Below, in pieces: positions 34,476 to 47,389 of a DNA stretch of 64,000 nucleotides; the stretch's first letter is position 1, and each line of letters opens with the position of its first letter. The position numbers and the translations under genes are program-made. The notes below the pieces were generated by a model. That model did no database searches and was not told the DNA's origin. It worked only from the letters and a program-made list of their open reading frames with translations. The stretch comes from Manduca sexta (taxonomy: Eukaryota; Arthropoda; Insecta; Lepidoptera; Sphingidae). The stretch spans positions 4,530,920 through 4,594,919 of the forward strand of contig NC_051129.1 of NCBI RefSeq assembly GCF_014839805.1, read 5' to 3'.

Positions 34476-37400
34476 CTAAGTCCCACAAAACGCGTCACTT
34501 ACTCTGATCCTACACTTGAAAAACAAGTAGAATATTATAACAACTCCAATTGGAATCAGAGTTAAAACAACCATCATCCAGCCAGCCACCACCTCAAAGG
34601 ACCATGATCCGATCCCGGTAGCGAAAATTCCCTGGAATAAAATAACTGAATGGCCAATTCAAATAAACAAACAATTGTTAACTTGAAATATAAGAATCAA
34701 TAAAAATAAGTCATTATAAGAATACTAAACTTATTCAAATGGATACATTTTCGCTTTACATCGTAAGGTAGCAAAGTTGTGATAATACTGGGTATCTTAA
34801 AAAGTCACTGAATTCTAATATTATTCATGGAGCATTTTAATTTTACCTCATTTCTAGAGATACTTTTCCTATATCTAGAATTAGACTTACCAATAGCAAA
34901 CCAGGTGACAGCGCCCAGCAAACCCTCAAAAACACTCCAGGGTATTCCCCCACCGCGAAGAACACGTCTTCGCAGAACGTAGTTTGGCCATACACGTAGG
35001 TGACTATTATAGCAACCATGGCCGCTATAGGCACGCGAGGCATAGTCACTGGCCAATCCATCAAAAAATTCATAATATATAATCCTCCCTGTAATGTTAA
35101 AATAAAGTAATCTTCACCTAGTTGGGTCCTTCAAGGTCTACATTTCCAGTTTGTTAAAGTGGTGGTTAATTGATGTATCCAGTTTTTGCGATGTAAAACA
35201 AATAGGTATAATTAAAATAATACTTATGTAAGTTATACATATATATTATGTATGTAGGTAACTTAGTACCAATCACAATACTAAGCCTTCCACTTTTTTT
35301 TAATTTTAACTGCTAGGCTGCCTAGCAATGGGAATCTATCAGAGAATGAGTACTTCATATTGGTTCAATACGAATAATGTTAAGTAGTTTAATTCCGCTT
35401 AAGGAGCTCGAGACTAACCTGTGTACATAACGTAATAATGCCGAGGAAACAAAACAACACACAAATTAGCACCAGAAATGCCCACGAAATCTTTCTGATT
35501 GATTTTCCGGTGAATGCAGACATCATTGTTTGAACCAGTAGAGCCTACAAATTAATACATACATACATACATGATAAGTAAGTAGATACATCTTTACCAA
35601 AAAACCGTAAATAATTGAAATTTGTTTTACCGTCGACGATAAAGACAGCACGAACAACGTAAAGAAAACAAGACCTGACCAAAATTGACTACCAGGTATT
35701 CTGGCCACATAATCGGACCATAAAATCATTGCAGATGAAGTGCCTGAAATAGAAATACTAAATAATAGAAAAGAATAAAAAGAAAATGTAGGAAATTTTT
35801 TTTATTACTGCCAACTATTTTAAAGGTTCGTAGATCTACGGTACCTAGCTGTGATAAACATTGAGAGTAATACTTAGTTAAGTACATAGGAAAAGAAAAA
35901 AGTACACAATACCGTTCCAAATATTAGTTTCACTGTCATAATCCTTGATCAAAGCACCGTGGGCCGCTCCAAGAACCAAAGCAGTTGTCATGCAGCTGAG
36001 TTTCGACACAGCGAATGCCAACATGGCCGTAGTTCCCAACTTATGTTGTCCTTTAGGAGAATACGATCCGAGCATTACTAACGTGCCGTGAGACACTGAC
36101 ATCTGAATTAGTGAGTATTCGATAGCTTTTCTCCATATCTAGAAACAAAATTAAGAAAGTCTTATTAAAATCTAAATAGGAAATAATTGATTAGTTTATG
36201 TTAATTCGTGTTCGTACACAAATTGCGTAAGGTATGTCGAGATATATTTAGCAACTGGGCAACATGATTGTGTCTAGGGCCAGAACTATCCACAATTTAA
36301 TAATAAATAAATACATCTGTTGATATGACCAAATAAAACCATAGTTGTCACCTCTAACCCATCTAGTAAGACTGTCCAGTCGCATTCTTGAAACATGCGA
36401 CCAGCTCCACCAAGCCGAGCAGCACCAAATGCACTACATATCAAAACAAAATATGCCAACACGTCTTTGAAAAGGACTAACTGAAAAAAAGAAAGGTATG
36501 TAATATTACAAGTCACGCTTAAAACAAATACCTATAGGTCTAGATTATAAATACATACCAGATCTACCATTAAAAAAAAACTACTTATGGAAGAATAAAA
36601 AATTATTTGAGTTATATAAGTATTATTATTAGAATATCTTGCCTTCGAATAACTGTATATTCTTTTCACAGCAATAAAATATATCAAGACCCAGCAGATC
36701 ACATAGTACCACGTGAGTTCCCACGCTATATTCCCGAGTCCACCATCTAAACCTTCTCTTTTGAGATTCAAAACAAAATTGCTAGAAATAAATTACAATT
36801 ATTTACTTTTTAACCACTGAACCTACTTAAATAAAAATTTTAGGTAAAGAAAAGTGGTTAAGTTTTTAATATGTATTAAAAATTGCAGATAACTGTGGTA
36901 CACAACTTCACATGGTAATCTTAACCTCACTGAAGAAATATTTTCAACGGCGAAACTCTAAAAAAATATATATTATCTTTCTACAACTTTATCGGCATAG
37001 ACCTACAAGCAGAGACTACTATGTACTACATAACTATCGATAAAGTTTAAACTAACAAGAAAAAAGAATGCGCAGGAGTCTCACTGCCCGCAGATAGGGG
37101 CCGATGTCTTGCCGCGCACGCCGGCCGCGCACTAGCCGCGCAGTGTAGCCATGGAAGGAATGAATGGAAGCTGTGGACCAGCAGCGCCAGGCTCCAGGCA
37201 GCCACAGCTCCCACGGCGAGAGCCGTGAACAAACAAGACACTAACATCGCGAAACCTATACCTGAACACATCATAATACTTTATTTCTGCTACTTAAATA
37301 TCTTAGCGAAATAAATTGTAGACCTTTTTATTTGTTAATAAAACGGCGGCTTCTGTTTCTAACACTATTGTATTATTATAATGGTGGGTCCGGACCATTC

Positions 37401-38777
37401 CTACACCCTTTGATTTTATAGTTTTTTTTCTAACTTTAAAACTTTTATACCTCGCGCCACCGGTGCTAAGTCCCAGCAGTTCAAAACACCTTTCTTCGTG
37501 ACAACACCAAGTGCCAGCTCCAAGTAAAACAGTGGATATCCGAATAGTAAACTAAACACGTTATACAAAAACAGAAAGGGAAGAAGCTTCCGTAGATCAT
37601 GTAAATATGGATGCCACCATAATTGTACGATTCCTATACAGGAGGACATAACAAGTTGTCGGTAGCTTATGTTGTTCGTCCAGCGATCGGGTATCTAAAA
37701 TTGAAAGAATTAATTTGCATCTCCAGTTTAAATTTATTTTGAATATAAAAAATATGTTAGTGTACTTAAAGCCTTTGCGATGATAGGAATGATGTTTAGC
37801 TTAGGTCTATGTTCAGCTATGTATAGCTACTTGCAAAGGCTAAAGAATAAGTAAGTACTTAATGCATTTAAAGTTTAGATCTAGTGCCGTCTTTATGCAG
37901 GTATTTCTGCCGTCAGATAGGGTGCAAGCACTGTTGCTTGGTTTGTTCATTGTATAGGTTTGTACCCAAATTATTCCCCCTATATATACAGCCTTGGGCC
38001 TTTTATGTTTTTGCTTCATATCAAATTATGTAACTATAGGACATTGTATGTATTTAGTCAATTTAATTATAATCGAAGGAAGGCTCATAAGGGATGATTC
38101 TATACCCTCAGCGTCAGTCAATAGCCTCAACGTAACGAAGGTGCCATAAAATATTTTAAATTCGAAATTAAAATATCTCCTGTTCATACATCAGGCGATG
38201 ACCACCTCCACGCGTCATCTGGCGGTTGTACAAAAATGCTCACCCACAAAGTTAGCAAAACATCCTACGTTTATAATGAGACCTTGATTACTCGTTTTAA
38301 TTTTTAATATAGATTTAGAAAACCGGTAACTACTCCTGTCGGCTTAAACCATATAAAATTAATAAAAGTACCTAACAAAAAAAAACTGTGGAAAGTATAT
38401 AAGTACGGAACACACGTGAAGAACAATAACTAATATTACTCGCATATTTAGGGCTCTAGCAAGAATAATTAGCGCATTACGATTTATGTCCTTTTAAAAT
38501 ACTTTTGTTTCAATCGTTTGACTAGTTTCATCCCAGGGATTTCGCCCCTGGTATCAGGCAGTTACTACAGCACTTTAGGTAGTGTCGTAGTTACAACATA
38601 GGTATATAGGTACTTCTTAACGGCGTAGAACTTACCAATAAGCCATCTGTAGATTCTGAATCAACAGTTTCAGAAACTGTTTTCGTTCGAGAAGACTGAA
38701 AAAAAAATTATCAATAAAATGAGTTCTTTTCCAATTCAGCTAAATTTTGGGCAAATACTTACTCCGCTTTCGCTCAT
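34476..38777 (-). CDS. Divergent SLC6-family (sodium:neurotransmitter symporter fold) membrane protein, 536 residues
   Basis: Eleven exons, given in gene order: 38763-38777, 38636-38695, 37451-37694, 37057-37261, 36643-36781, 36352-36480, 35913-36138, 35631-35743, 35419-35544, 34891-35088 and 34476-34631 (stop TAG). All phases join, giving 1608 coding bases plus stop, close to the usual 550-650 residues of the family. Fold landmarks: DRW at 28-30, GYPLFYLELALG in TM2, LPWLHC with a second Cys 8 residues on in loop 2, GSYS after TM6, PGSQFWSGLVFF before TM8, a GGLYIMNFL block and CWALSPGLLL near TM10-11. Odd: TM1 reads SCIGIVQLWWHPYL, about four residues shorter than the family and without the Gly-Leu-Gly-Asn stretch. 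TM3 has lost its Tyr pair, TM6 has SVSHG for GVGFG, and TM8 has SLSST for the usual LGLDS. The frame is intact, so it looks like a functional protein that is not a standard Na+-coupled transporter. The last exon may instead splice at a GTAAGT near 34494. Confidence 0.85.
36641..36642 (-). other. Non-canonical GC splice donor of SLC6 exon 5
   Basis: The exon ends AAG followed by GCAAGA instead of GT. The phase-0 join to the next exon at 36480 gives SYSK then LVLFKD, which matches the spacing of the family (KG..SGK.VYFTA) without a gap. No GT nearby gives an equally good join. The site fits the strong AG|GCAAG context known for GC-AG introns. Confidence 0.75.
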
Positions 38778-38778
38778 T

Positions 38779-39402
38779 TTTATAAAGATACAATAAAAAA
38801 ATATTCAAAATATATCTGATCTACACTCAATCGTCAAAATTGAAGGATTTCTGAAGGATGTTAAGTGACAAGCCCTTAGAGAAAAACTATGACAAAAAGT
38901 ACAAATTAATGAGGTTTATCTCTTATCTCAAACTCGGGTTATCAAGAGCGACTAAACAGTAAAATTTTAATTAAGAATATTTTAGGTACTTACTTATCGT
39001 TGTTCGTTGTTTTATTACCTAGAAGTACATACTTATTGTAATTTTGTTACATGAATGACTCCGCTGCATTATTGATTCCCCGTACCATAATGCATGATCA
39101 ACCGATTCATAAAGGCTACTTTACACCCACCTGAAATTTGTGTGCAGAAAGTAAATACAACCCTCATTAATTGCTATAGATATACTGAGAAATCTTCATC
39201 AAAACAGATCCAGCAATATTTTGCCAACAAAATTGAGTAAAAGAATACTTCCGTCAGAGCGGTTTCTAAATAATTTTACCGACTTAAGTAATTGATGTTC
39301 CCTATGTTAATTAATGACTTGGTCTAACCATAAATTACAGTATATAGGTCAGTTATCAGTCATTTGACATTCCCATTGTTCAATTAGGCAACACATCACA
39401 TC
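38779..39402. other. Spacer between SLC6 first exon and tRNA gene
   Basis: AT-rich sequence on the 5' side of the minus-strand SLC6 gene. It should hold that gene's promoter and 5' untranslated region, but I see no clear core promoter motif. Confidence 0.4.
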
Positions 39403-39496
39403 GCTCCAGTGGCGCAATTGGTTAGCGCACGGTACTTATAAGGCAGTATGTGTGTGAGATATGCCGGGGTTGTGAGTTCGAGCCTCACCTGGAGCA
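39403..39496 (+). tRNA. tRNA-Ile with anticodon UAU, containing a 20-base intron
   Basis: Reads AUA codons. The acceptor stem GCTCCAG pairs with CTGGAGC, followed by discriminator A at 39496. The D arm contains AATTGGTTAGCGC. Anticodon stem CGGTA (39430-39434) pairs with TGCCG (39462-39466). Loop CTTATA at 39435-39440 carries anticodon TAT at 39437-39439, and an intron at 39441-39460 lies after position 37, the canonical place. The T arm is GTGAGTTCGAGCCTCAC (a good B box). Mature length would be 74 bases. A T-run (ATTATTTTTT) follows as a Pol III terminator. The sequence is close to the intron-bearing tRNA-Ile(UAU) genes of other animals as I remember them. Confidence 0.95.
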
Positions 39497-42400
39497 TTAT
39501 TTTTTAAAAAACGAAATTCGTGAAAGATCAAATAAAAATGCCGATCGGAGCTACTTAGTGTGTGACAAGTCCGTGCAATATATGATTTAATTTTTTTTTA
39601 TTATCAACTATAGTTTCTGTGAGTGTCGCACATGACACTAGCTTTTTTTTTAATCTTAGATGTAATATTTAATTTACGAAAAAATAAAAATTGTTGTATC
39701 AAATGATAAACCAGATATTTCATAAAAAGACTATTTGAGCTGTCGTTTCGTTTAATAATAAGATAGGTTAACTCTAAACACGTTCCTGGGTTCGATTCCA
39801 AATAGTAAAAATACGCGATAGACTCGCCATCTATCATTTAAATAACGTAGATATAAACTCGTTCCACTTCTATTTGCTCCTTTAGATAAAAGGATGAGCT
39901 TATGTATGTATTGAAGGTTAACACTTAATAAAATTTGAAGCATGTAAATGTTGCCACGGCTCGGAAACTCATTCAGAATTTACCCAATATGCTGTTTTAA
40001 TTGGGTAGAATTAGGGTCTGAAATCTTAAACATGCACACCTGATTGGTGCTTACAAATCAGGTGAATTAATGAAGTTTGTACGAAAATAAAAAACGAATT
40101 GTTAATGTAACAAATTTTATAATTCACTAACACTATTGCTCCACGTTGTGGAAGCTAAATACACTAGCTGGCACCAAATTATAATATAGTATTTGGTTTA
40201 CAAAAAACAAAGTCAACTTACATTACATTCAATATCGGCATAACTGTCAAAATTTGAGAAAGTCGTAATTCATTATACATTTAAGGGCACCAAAACGATG
40301 GAAATTTTTGTAATCGTGGGTAATGAATATGAAAAAAAAAACAACGATTTTTTCAATTCCATAGCAGTTAAAAGATCAATTAAAAAAACAATTAAAAAAA
40401 GGTTAAGATGTACGTACAATGAAATTCAATAATGTCACGCAAAATATCAATGTCTCATAGCGGGCGTTGAATAGTTTTAAATTATGTAACAACAGATGAA
40501 CAAATATGTATTTCATAATATTATTCAAAATTACTAGTCACGTACGCTTCACAATTTTTTTTGCAGTCACACACAAACAATGTGCAATAAATATTTATTT
40601 ATTTGTTTAATTTTATAATTATCAAGTGGTGCTTAGGCTCTCACAGCTCCGCTATGCCCACACGCATGTTCCTAAATAAATTAGCCTTATATCAGGACGT
40701 TGTGTGTCGGTGTGCGAAATTTTTGCCTAATCCGTTCAGCAGTTTCTTTGTCATTTACCAAGGATCCAAACATGATACCGGAATATTAGATGCATAATGT
40801 CTCTATCGGATTTTTTTTTATTGCAAAGGCCACAAATTAAAAGAGGCATAAAATTTTAATCATGCACTTGCTTAAGTATTGGACATGCAATGAGAAGCTC
40901 CATTTTTAGTAGATAATAAATAATCAATATTAAATAACAGCAGGACATATCTTAAGTTTAACCCACCTTGTATATTTCATCGTGAAAATGTTTTAAATAA
41001 TAAGACAATAAAATAATAACCTATTTACTAAGATATGATTATGTTGTGTTTTTATCCAAAGTGCAGTTTATTATTATTAAGGCAGCTGAATATACTATTT
41101 CTATTATTTCACTCAACTTATTTGTTGTTTTTAATATTTTTTAACGAACATCTAGCAATTTACTTATACGAACCCTAATTACTAAGCTAAGTATTGTTTG
41201 TGTGTTTAGTAACAACTATTAAATTCCAATTTGTCGTGACACACTAGAATTATGAATAAATACAATAAATATTTTGTCATATCGTAAATATTTTATAGTT
41301 GATTTTCGAGTAAACATAATACAATCGTACATGATTTTAGGATCGAGCCTTAGAAGTCACGGCTTTGGTTTCTGATATTATTGGCTTCCAATTTTAAATC
41401 GCAGCGTTTCTTCAGTCACAGTGCGGACGAAGCCTAACTTTATGTCTATTATATTATGTTAGAAAGTAGGCACATTTGGAACAAAATTATGTCAATGGTA
41501 CTGGACATTCCTGACCCATCTCCCCTCCCTTTAGGACGCTCATGTAAATCAACTTGACAAGGTAATAATGGCGTCATATTTTAATGTCTGTTGTGACTGA
41601 ATTTAATTACTTACACAATCATGGCCGGGTGTATAAAATTGCGTAGATTGAAGTTCTAAAAAATTGACTCTAGTGAACGAAGAGCCCGCACTCTCGAGCC
41701 CAATTTTAGAATAGTGAGGAGAATGGGAATTTATGGACCGTAGTCGAAATATTCATTTTACGGAACTCGCCTATAGAATCGATGGTGACGTCTATTTTAA
41801 TTAATCCTAATTTCATATGTTATACGAGGCAACACTAATATAATTAAGCGTTTTTTCGATACAAACATGTATATTATGTACTGTTATTGCTTCATTAATA
41901 TTTTATTTTCTTTAAAAATATATTCGATATATTAACTGCTGGAAGATATTGATTTTAAATGTATTCAGAAACAATTTTACATTCATTCAACTTGTGTTTA
42001 GAATTTATCGTTTTAAATTATTTTTACTTTTAGTATGTACTTTATTTACATACTTAATATAATATCCAGCATTATCTTTTTTATCCACATTACAATTTTA
42101 TAATAAAAGAAATATTAAAAGTAAATAAATATTTTCTTAGTATTGCAGAAAATAAATCCCACGTGCATTATCATTACTGGAGTAACATCTCGTGGCAAAC
42201 GCGTCAACTATTTAAAAAATCTCATGAATATTGAATTTTAAAGAAATCCCTGCGTTATATGTCAACTATGCTAAGAGCTGAATCAAGCAGCACTGTAATT
42301 CGAGTGCACAACGCATATTTTCTTTGAGCAATCATTCAAAACTAGCCCGGGTACATCGTTAATTGAATCGATGTTAGCATATTAAACATCATTAATGACG

Positions 42401-43314
42401 AATTGAAAGCTTCCCAATATTGGTTTTCTGTGGAGAAACACGTAAACTTTCGGCTAAAACTAAAGTAGCATTTATTCATCTAGTAAATATAAGGAAATAT
42501 ACCAAAAGGTATTCTGTTAAAAACGATTAATTCTAAACATTTCGAGAACCCATACGATTATTAACAAATTAACTGAACATTGCCAGGGCGTCCCTACTAT
42601 CCTTTTCGGAGGTACATATTATTGCTATTTATTGGTAAAACTGCTGTATATAAAACTATCTAGACCAATATGTATATATCTAACTGTGCATAGCTTATCT
42701 ACATTCATTATATTGATTATAATATCTATTTTATAAGGCTGAACATGGTTTTGTTAATTTCTAAAATCTAAAATTGATAGAATGACAAATAAGTTTCTCA
42801 ATAAAATTATGAAGTCAATAAATGAATTTGAATAAATTAGGTGAAAAAAAACACACAAACACAACACGCCTTTATTCCCGAAGGGATAAGCAGAGACTGT
42901 ATTCCGTACCATGATGTAGCGGGCGGGCGAGTCCATCAACATAAGCTTAGTAACCGAGAATTAGCATAAAACAAATTGACCACAAATAGTTCCAATTATT
43001 ATTTCTAATACTGCTGTCGTATATATAATTATTATTCAAGTACATACCTACATATAGTGCATAGCGTCATATGATTGGCTATGGTGGCAGCAACTCGAAT
43101 CTACGCAAGGCATTTGTGTTTCTAAGGTCACTGTAATTGGTGTTTCGTGGTTATGATAAATAAAATAACACTATATTCATATTTATAGCTATTGTCTGTT
43201 TTTTCAGACTACAATGTCTTCAATAAAACGTGTAGAAAAATATGTATTCATACATTGCGTGATATTTCTAATTACAGAGACGACCCTGACAATGTTTTTA
43301 CATTATAATTAGTC
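39497..43314. other. Intergenic region between tRNA-Ile and RPRD1
   Basis: About 3.8 kb of AT-rich DNA with no ORF above 65 codons and no recognised domain. It must contain the 3' end of the minus-strand RPRD1 transcript just left of 43315, but I could not pick a convincing poly(A) signal. I see no clear mobile element in it. Confidence 0.6.
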
Positions 43315-46300
43315 TTAAATGTTGAACAAATCGCCGGCGGAAGGAAGTGGCGCCAGCCCCCCTGTGACGTCAGGCAACCGCGACACGTCGGGTAGGTTGT
43401 CTATGTGCGATTTTACTTCCGCTTTCACAGCGTAGATCTTCTGCAGTTTTATGTTATATTCCTGTAATATAAATAATAATAAAAAACTATAGGTAGACAT
43501 ACAATGATTGCGAAACTAATTTATTGGCCTGGTAAACTCATTAATTATCATTATGTTCCAAGAAATTAATAACCTTAATTATAATTGTATATTATTTATT
43601 ATTAGCTATTTCCTGATTTAGAGTAGATATTGCAATTATCATTGAAATTTAAATCGAATTTAAAAATATCTATACAATTTATATGCTCAAACATTAATTA
43701 ACAGTATTACAATAATTAATAAATTATGTACCGAATAACTGCGAAATAGCGCCGATATTTTCAATATCTGTACAACTAAACGAAGAGACAAAAATATGCT
43801 TGATGGGAGGCATGGGCGTATCCATGATTTTAGGGTAAACTGCCCTGCCACCCCTGGGTACTCCCATGATAATAAGTAAACGCCACGACCGCCCACAAAC
43901 AATAGCAACACCATCTAGTACTTGGAATAACAAAGTACTGCACTCCAATACTTAAAAATTATACTAGCTATAATGTCCTTCAAGCCGAAAAAAATATACG
44001 CGCGCTGCTGCTCGGTGGCAGAAATAGACACTACGGTACCTAAGGAATGTGACCGCGGCCTAATTTACTATTAAATTTGTTCTCACCTCCAGCCTAGCCT
44101 CAGCTTGTTTAGCGAGATCCCGTTGCGCCTGCGCAAAGTCCCGCAACATACCAGCCACTTTCCTTCTTTTCTCCAATTCTTCAGTCAGCCTCAAATTGTA
44201 TTCCGCTAATAGTTCCGCAGCCGAATTCACAACAGCGCTTAGACTTAACGCAGTTTCCTTGTCTGAAAAGGAATAAGCAAAATAATTGGGTGCGATTACG
44301 CGAAAAATAATAATTCTATTGTGGTGATGTATTGTTGTATTTCGAATTTGAATCTGGATTTTTCTTTTATATTTTGTACAAGGTACTGTGTGGGGATGAT
44401 TTTAGGGTTTCTACAAAGTATTATAACTTGTACAACACAGTGAAGTCAAACTACATCAATACAAAAGCAATTGTGCAATAAATATATGCAATTATGCAAT
44501 GTTCTTATATATTTTTTAAATCATTAGTTAAATTTCGTGTATCACATATATCTTGCTCAAATCTTGTAGTGCATTTGAGGCAAGGTCATAGCTAAAATGT
44601 GTCATTTGGGAAATATTACATTTTTGCAATCTTTAAAATTATAGGGTTTAAATCAAAAACATCATATTTCAAATGCATTTAATTTTTTTGTTTTACAAAT
44701 ATATAAAATCACATTTCACCATTTCTATTTTATAAACATAGGTTGACAAAGAAACAGACAATTTTACAAATACTATTTATTAAAACAATTTGATATGATT
44801 TATGAATAACATTTACATGCTTTTATTGAACACATTGTGAATACATTGCGTCATGTCACCGTGCATTTAATTTTAAAATATCTCACTAACATGGCTAAAC
44901 AACCACAAGTCAATTGCACTAAGCTTACAAAATAAGGAATAATGCACTAAATGTACATACAAAACCAAATAAAAATAATACAATTAAAAAGTGTATGTCA
45001 TAGTTTATTTTCCTGTAGCCATAAAAACGACTTTCTCAAATGCACTACAAGGCTTATCACAGTGTTTATGCGATAGTATGGTGTCAGTTTACCTCGTAAT
45101 TTATCTAATAACTGAACTTCGGATACTTCTGGCGGGAGGGACGCTATCCGTTCCCTCACTGCTTCATCACTAGATGCGCTTGATTCTAGCTCTAATAATG
45201 CCTGGAAAGTTTTACCAATGTTAATAACAATCTTTTTGTAACAACATACTAATATCTAGCATCAGCAAGGAACAGAGTCAAGAGAATATTAAGATCTTTC
45301 CTAAAATAAAAATTTTAGGTTTCCGTATACTATTTGAAAAAAAAAACCATTGAAAGGTTGAAATAGGCAGATAAATTTCACCTTTATGGATAGTTAAACA
45401 ATAGTTGCTTTAATTAGATTACATTAAAAATAAAATGCATTTGCTTCTCAAGTAGCACATAAATTATTTACTGGAAATGAACATTTTGAAGATTCATAGA
45501 AATAACTAAATCCTTATTAGTCACTCACCTTAATTAACTCCTCAGGCTCCGGTGGATCCCCAGGTGGAGTTTTCGGACTCAAAGTAGTATGAGTTTCAAT
45601 ATGTCCATCGACTTCCACCTTAGTCTCACTATGACGTCTCTCACTCTTAGCTCTCCCTTCAACTTTATTTTTCTTTGCTGGCTCTTTTGGCTCATTATCA
45701 CTTGATTTTCTTTTGTTTACTTTATTTGCTTTTATAGAGTTACTTGAGTCCACTGAAACATAAAATAATTTCTTGTTTAAAGCAAAGTAATTTATATTTA
45801 ATGTGACAGATTCACTATCATAATTTTAAATAAAGAAGTAATAACTTAGAAATGTTTAAACTAGCATTACAGCTCATTAAAATATGTCCAGCGGTTTCTG
45901 TTATGTTCAAAAACTTTCTGATTTATGTAAAATAAAAAAATAACTCACTAGCATCTTTAAAGTCTTGTATTTTCTGTGCATCATATACACCTCTTTCTTG
46001 CCAAATAGACAATATCCTGTGCAATGAGTTTTTAGTCTTTGTATCTATTCCAGTCTTAGCCATGTGTTGGAAGGATTCCACCAGAACTTCGCCAAATTCT
46101 TTTGCCATATTCTGGACCCTTCTTCTTACTGTTTTGTATCACGTCATTCGCCAGGTACATGAATGTAAGTTGTCTAGCATCTTTAACTGCAAAAATAATA
46201 TTAACATAAAAATTGTTTAACAATATAAAAGGAAGTATGAAGTTTAAGAATATTATTTTTTCTCCTAATAGATTTGTTGAAAACAATCATTTGATAAATG

Positions 46301-47389
46301 CTTTTTCCTTTCTATTATTAACAAAATTATATTGATTTGTGTAATTAAAACCAAGTAGAATTTAAAATGAATTCTCGATTAATTCTGGCATGGACCAATA
46401 AACCTAATGTCAATAATTTACCTTGACAATATTATTTTATTAGCATTTATTACAGACATAAGTGTAATTAACACATGGCCAGATCTACATGCATCATAAA
46501 ATGTTACTATATTCCTAATATCTTCACCAATATTTTTATAAACTGTTTTTAAAATATGGCCCAGGCTTGACTACGACATGTCCTTTTCAATAAGCAGTAA
46601 AATGCGTAAAGGTAAATAAAATGGTTGAAAAGAATATTGATGTTGAAATTTAATGTATAATTGCTTGGAACTATCAAACTTGAAAATTATTTTTCTAAAA
46701 TTACAATAATTATTAATGTATAAATAATGTGGGAAAAACTTAACAAGCAGAATTTCCGAAACTATAAATACAACAATAAAATTCCTAGTTGTACCATCAT
46801 GTAAATTTTTTAATTTCTATCACATTTTTATTACAAGTCTTTATTTTAATAAAAGTGATCGTGTTATTATGCCAATATTATCTTCTAATCCGAAGCAATT
46901 GTGTTCGTTTTGGTGATACATTTGGCTGCAATAATTAGAATTGTTTTTAAATCTACCCTAACATTTTTTTATCCAAACCTCATGGCTGAGATAAGATTTA
47001 TAAAAATAACCACTGAGCAAAACGTTAATAAAGTTGTAGACCGAACGTTTCGCCGAATACCTGGTAAAGTTTGGAAACAAAATTTATATTTCGCAGCAAT
47101 TTTATACGAAGTTTAAATTTCTAAAGAACTCTATGAGTAAAAATAAATGTATGTGGAACAAAATGGAAGTTAATCAAAGTGGATAAGCTTTAAAAAGTAA
47201 ATAGTAAGGCGAAAACTAGCAAATATAATAACCTATACCTTTTAGCAACTCTCTGAACCAAGTTTTGACGACTGCTGCGTGGTGTTTTCTGTGATGAATT
47301 AGCCACAAAGATAATGTCTGAATACTTTGCTGGCTGGAATTTAGTTCTTGGAGTTTACGAATGAGCGCGTTTTCAGTAAATCCAGACAT
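43315..47389 (-). CDS. RPRD1B: Regulation of nuclear pre-mRNA domain-containing protein 1 (RPRD1/CREPT type), 347 residues after removing one extra base
   Basis: A nuclear protein that binds the RNA polymerase II C-terminal tail and influences CTD phosphorylation. Six exons in gene order: 47239-47389 (ATG at 47389), 45949-46186, 45529-45752, 45093-45201, 44087-44262 and 43315-43461 (stop TAA). The CID fold spans about residues 1-129, from MSGFTENALIRKLQEL through LTFMYLANDVIQNSKKKGPE to ILSIWQERGVYDAQKIQDF. A charged linker follows (130-204, Lys- and Glu-rich, nuclear-localisation-like). The C-terminal coiled-coil RPRD domain starts near 205 and ends VTGGLAPLPSAGDLFNI, nearly as in vertebrates. 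The length is close to human RPRD1B (326). One extra base at 46105-46106 (TATGGCA where TATGCA keeps the frame) shifts the reading inside the CID. Insects usually have one RPRD1 gene, so the B suffix is a naming convention. Confidence 0.92.
46105..46106 (-). other. Single-base insertion breaking the RPRD1 frame
   Basis: Before this point the frame reads LANDVIQNSKKKGPEY; after it the matching protein (AKEFGEVLVESFQHMAK) lies in the next frame. Dropping one C of the CC pair on the plus strand restores family length and all downstream splice phases. No splice signals suggest an intron here. A consensus error is the likeliest cause. Confidence 0.8.
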
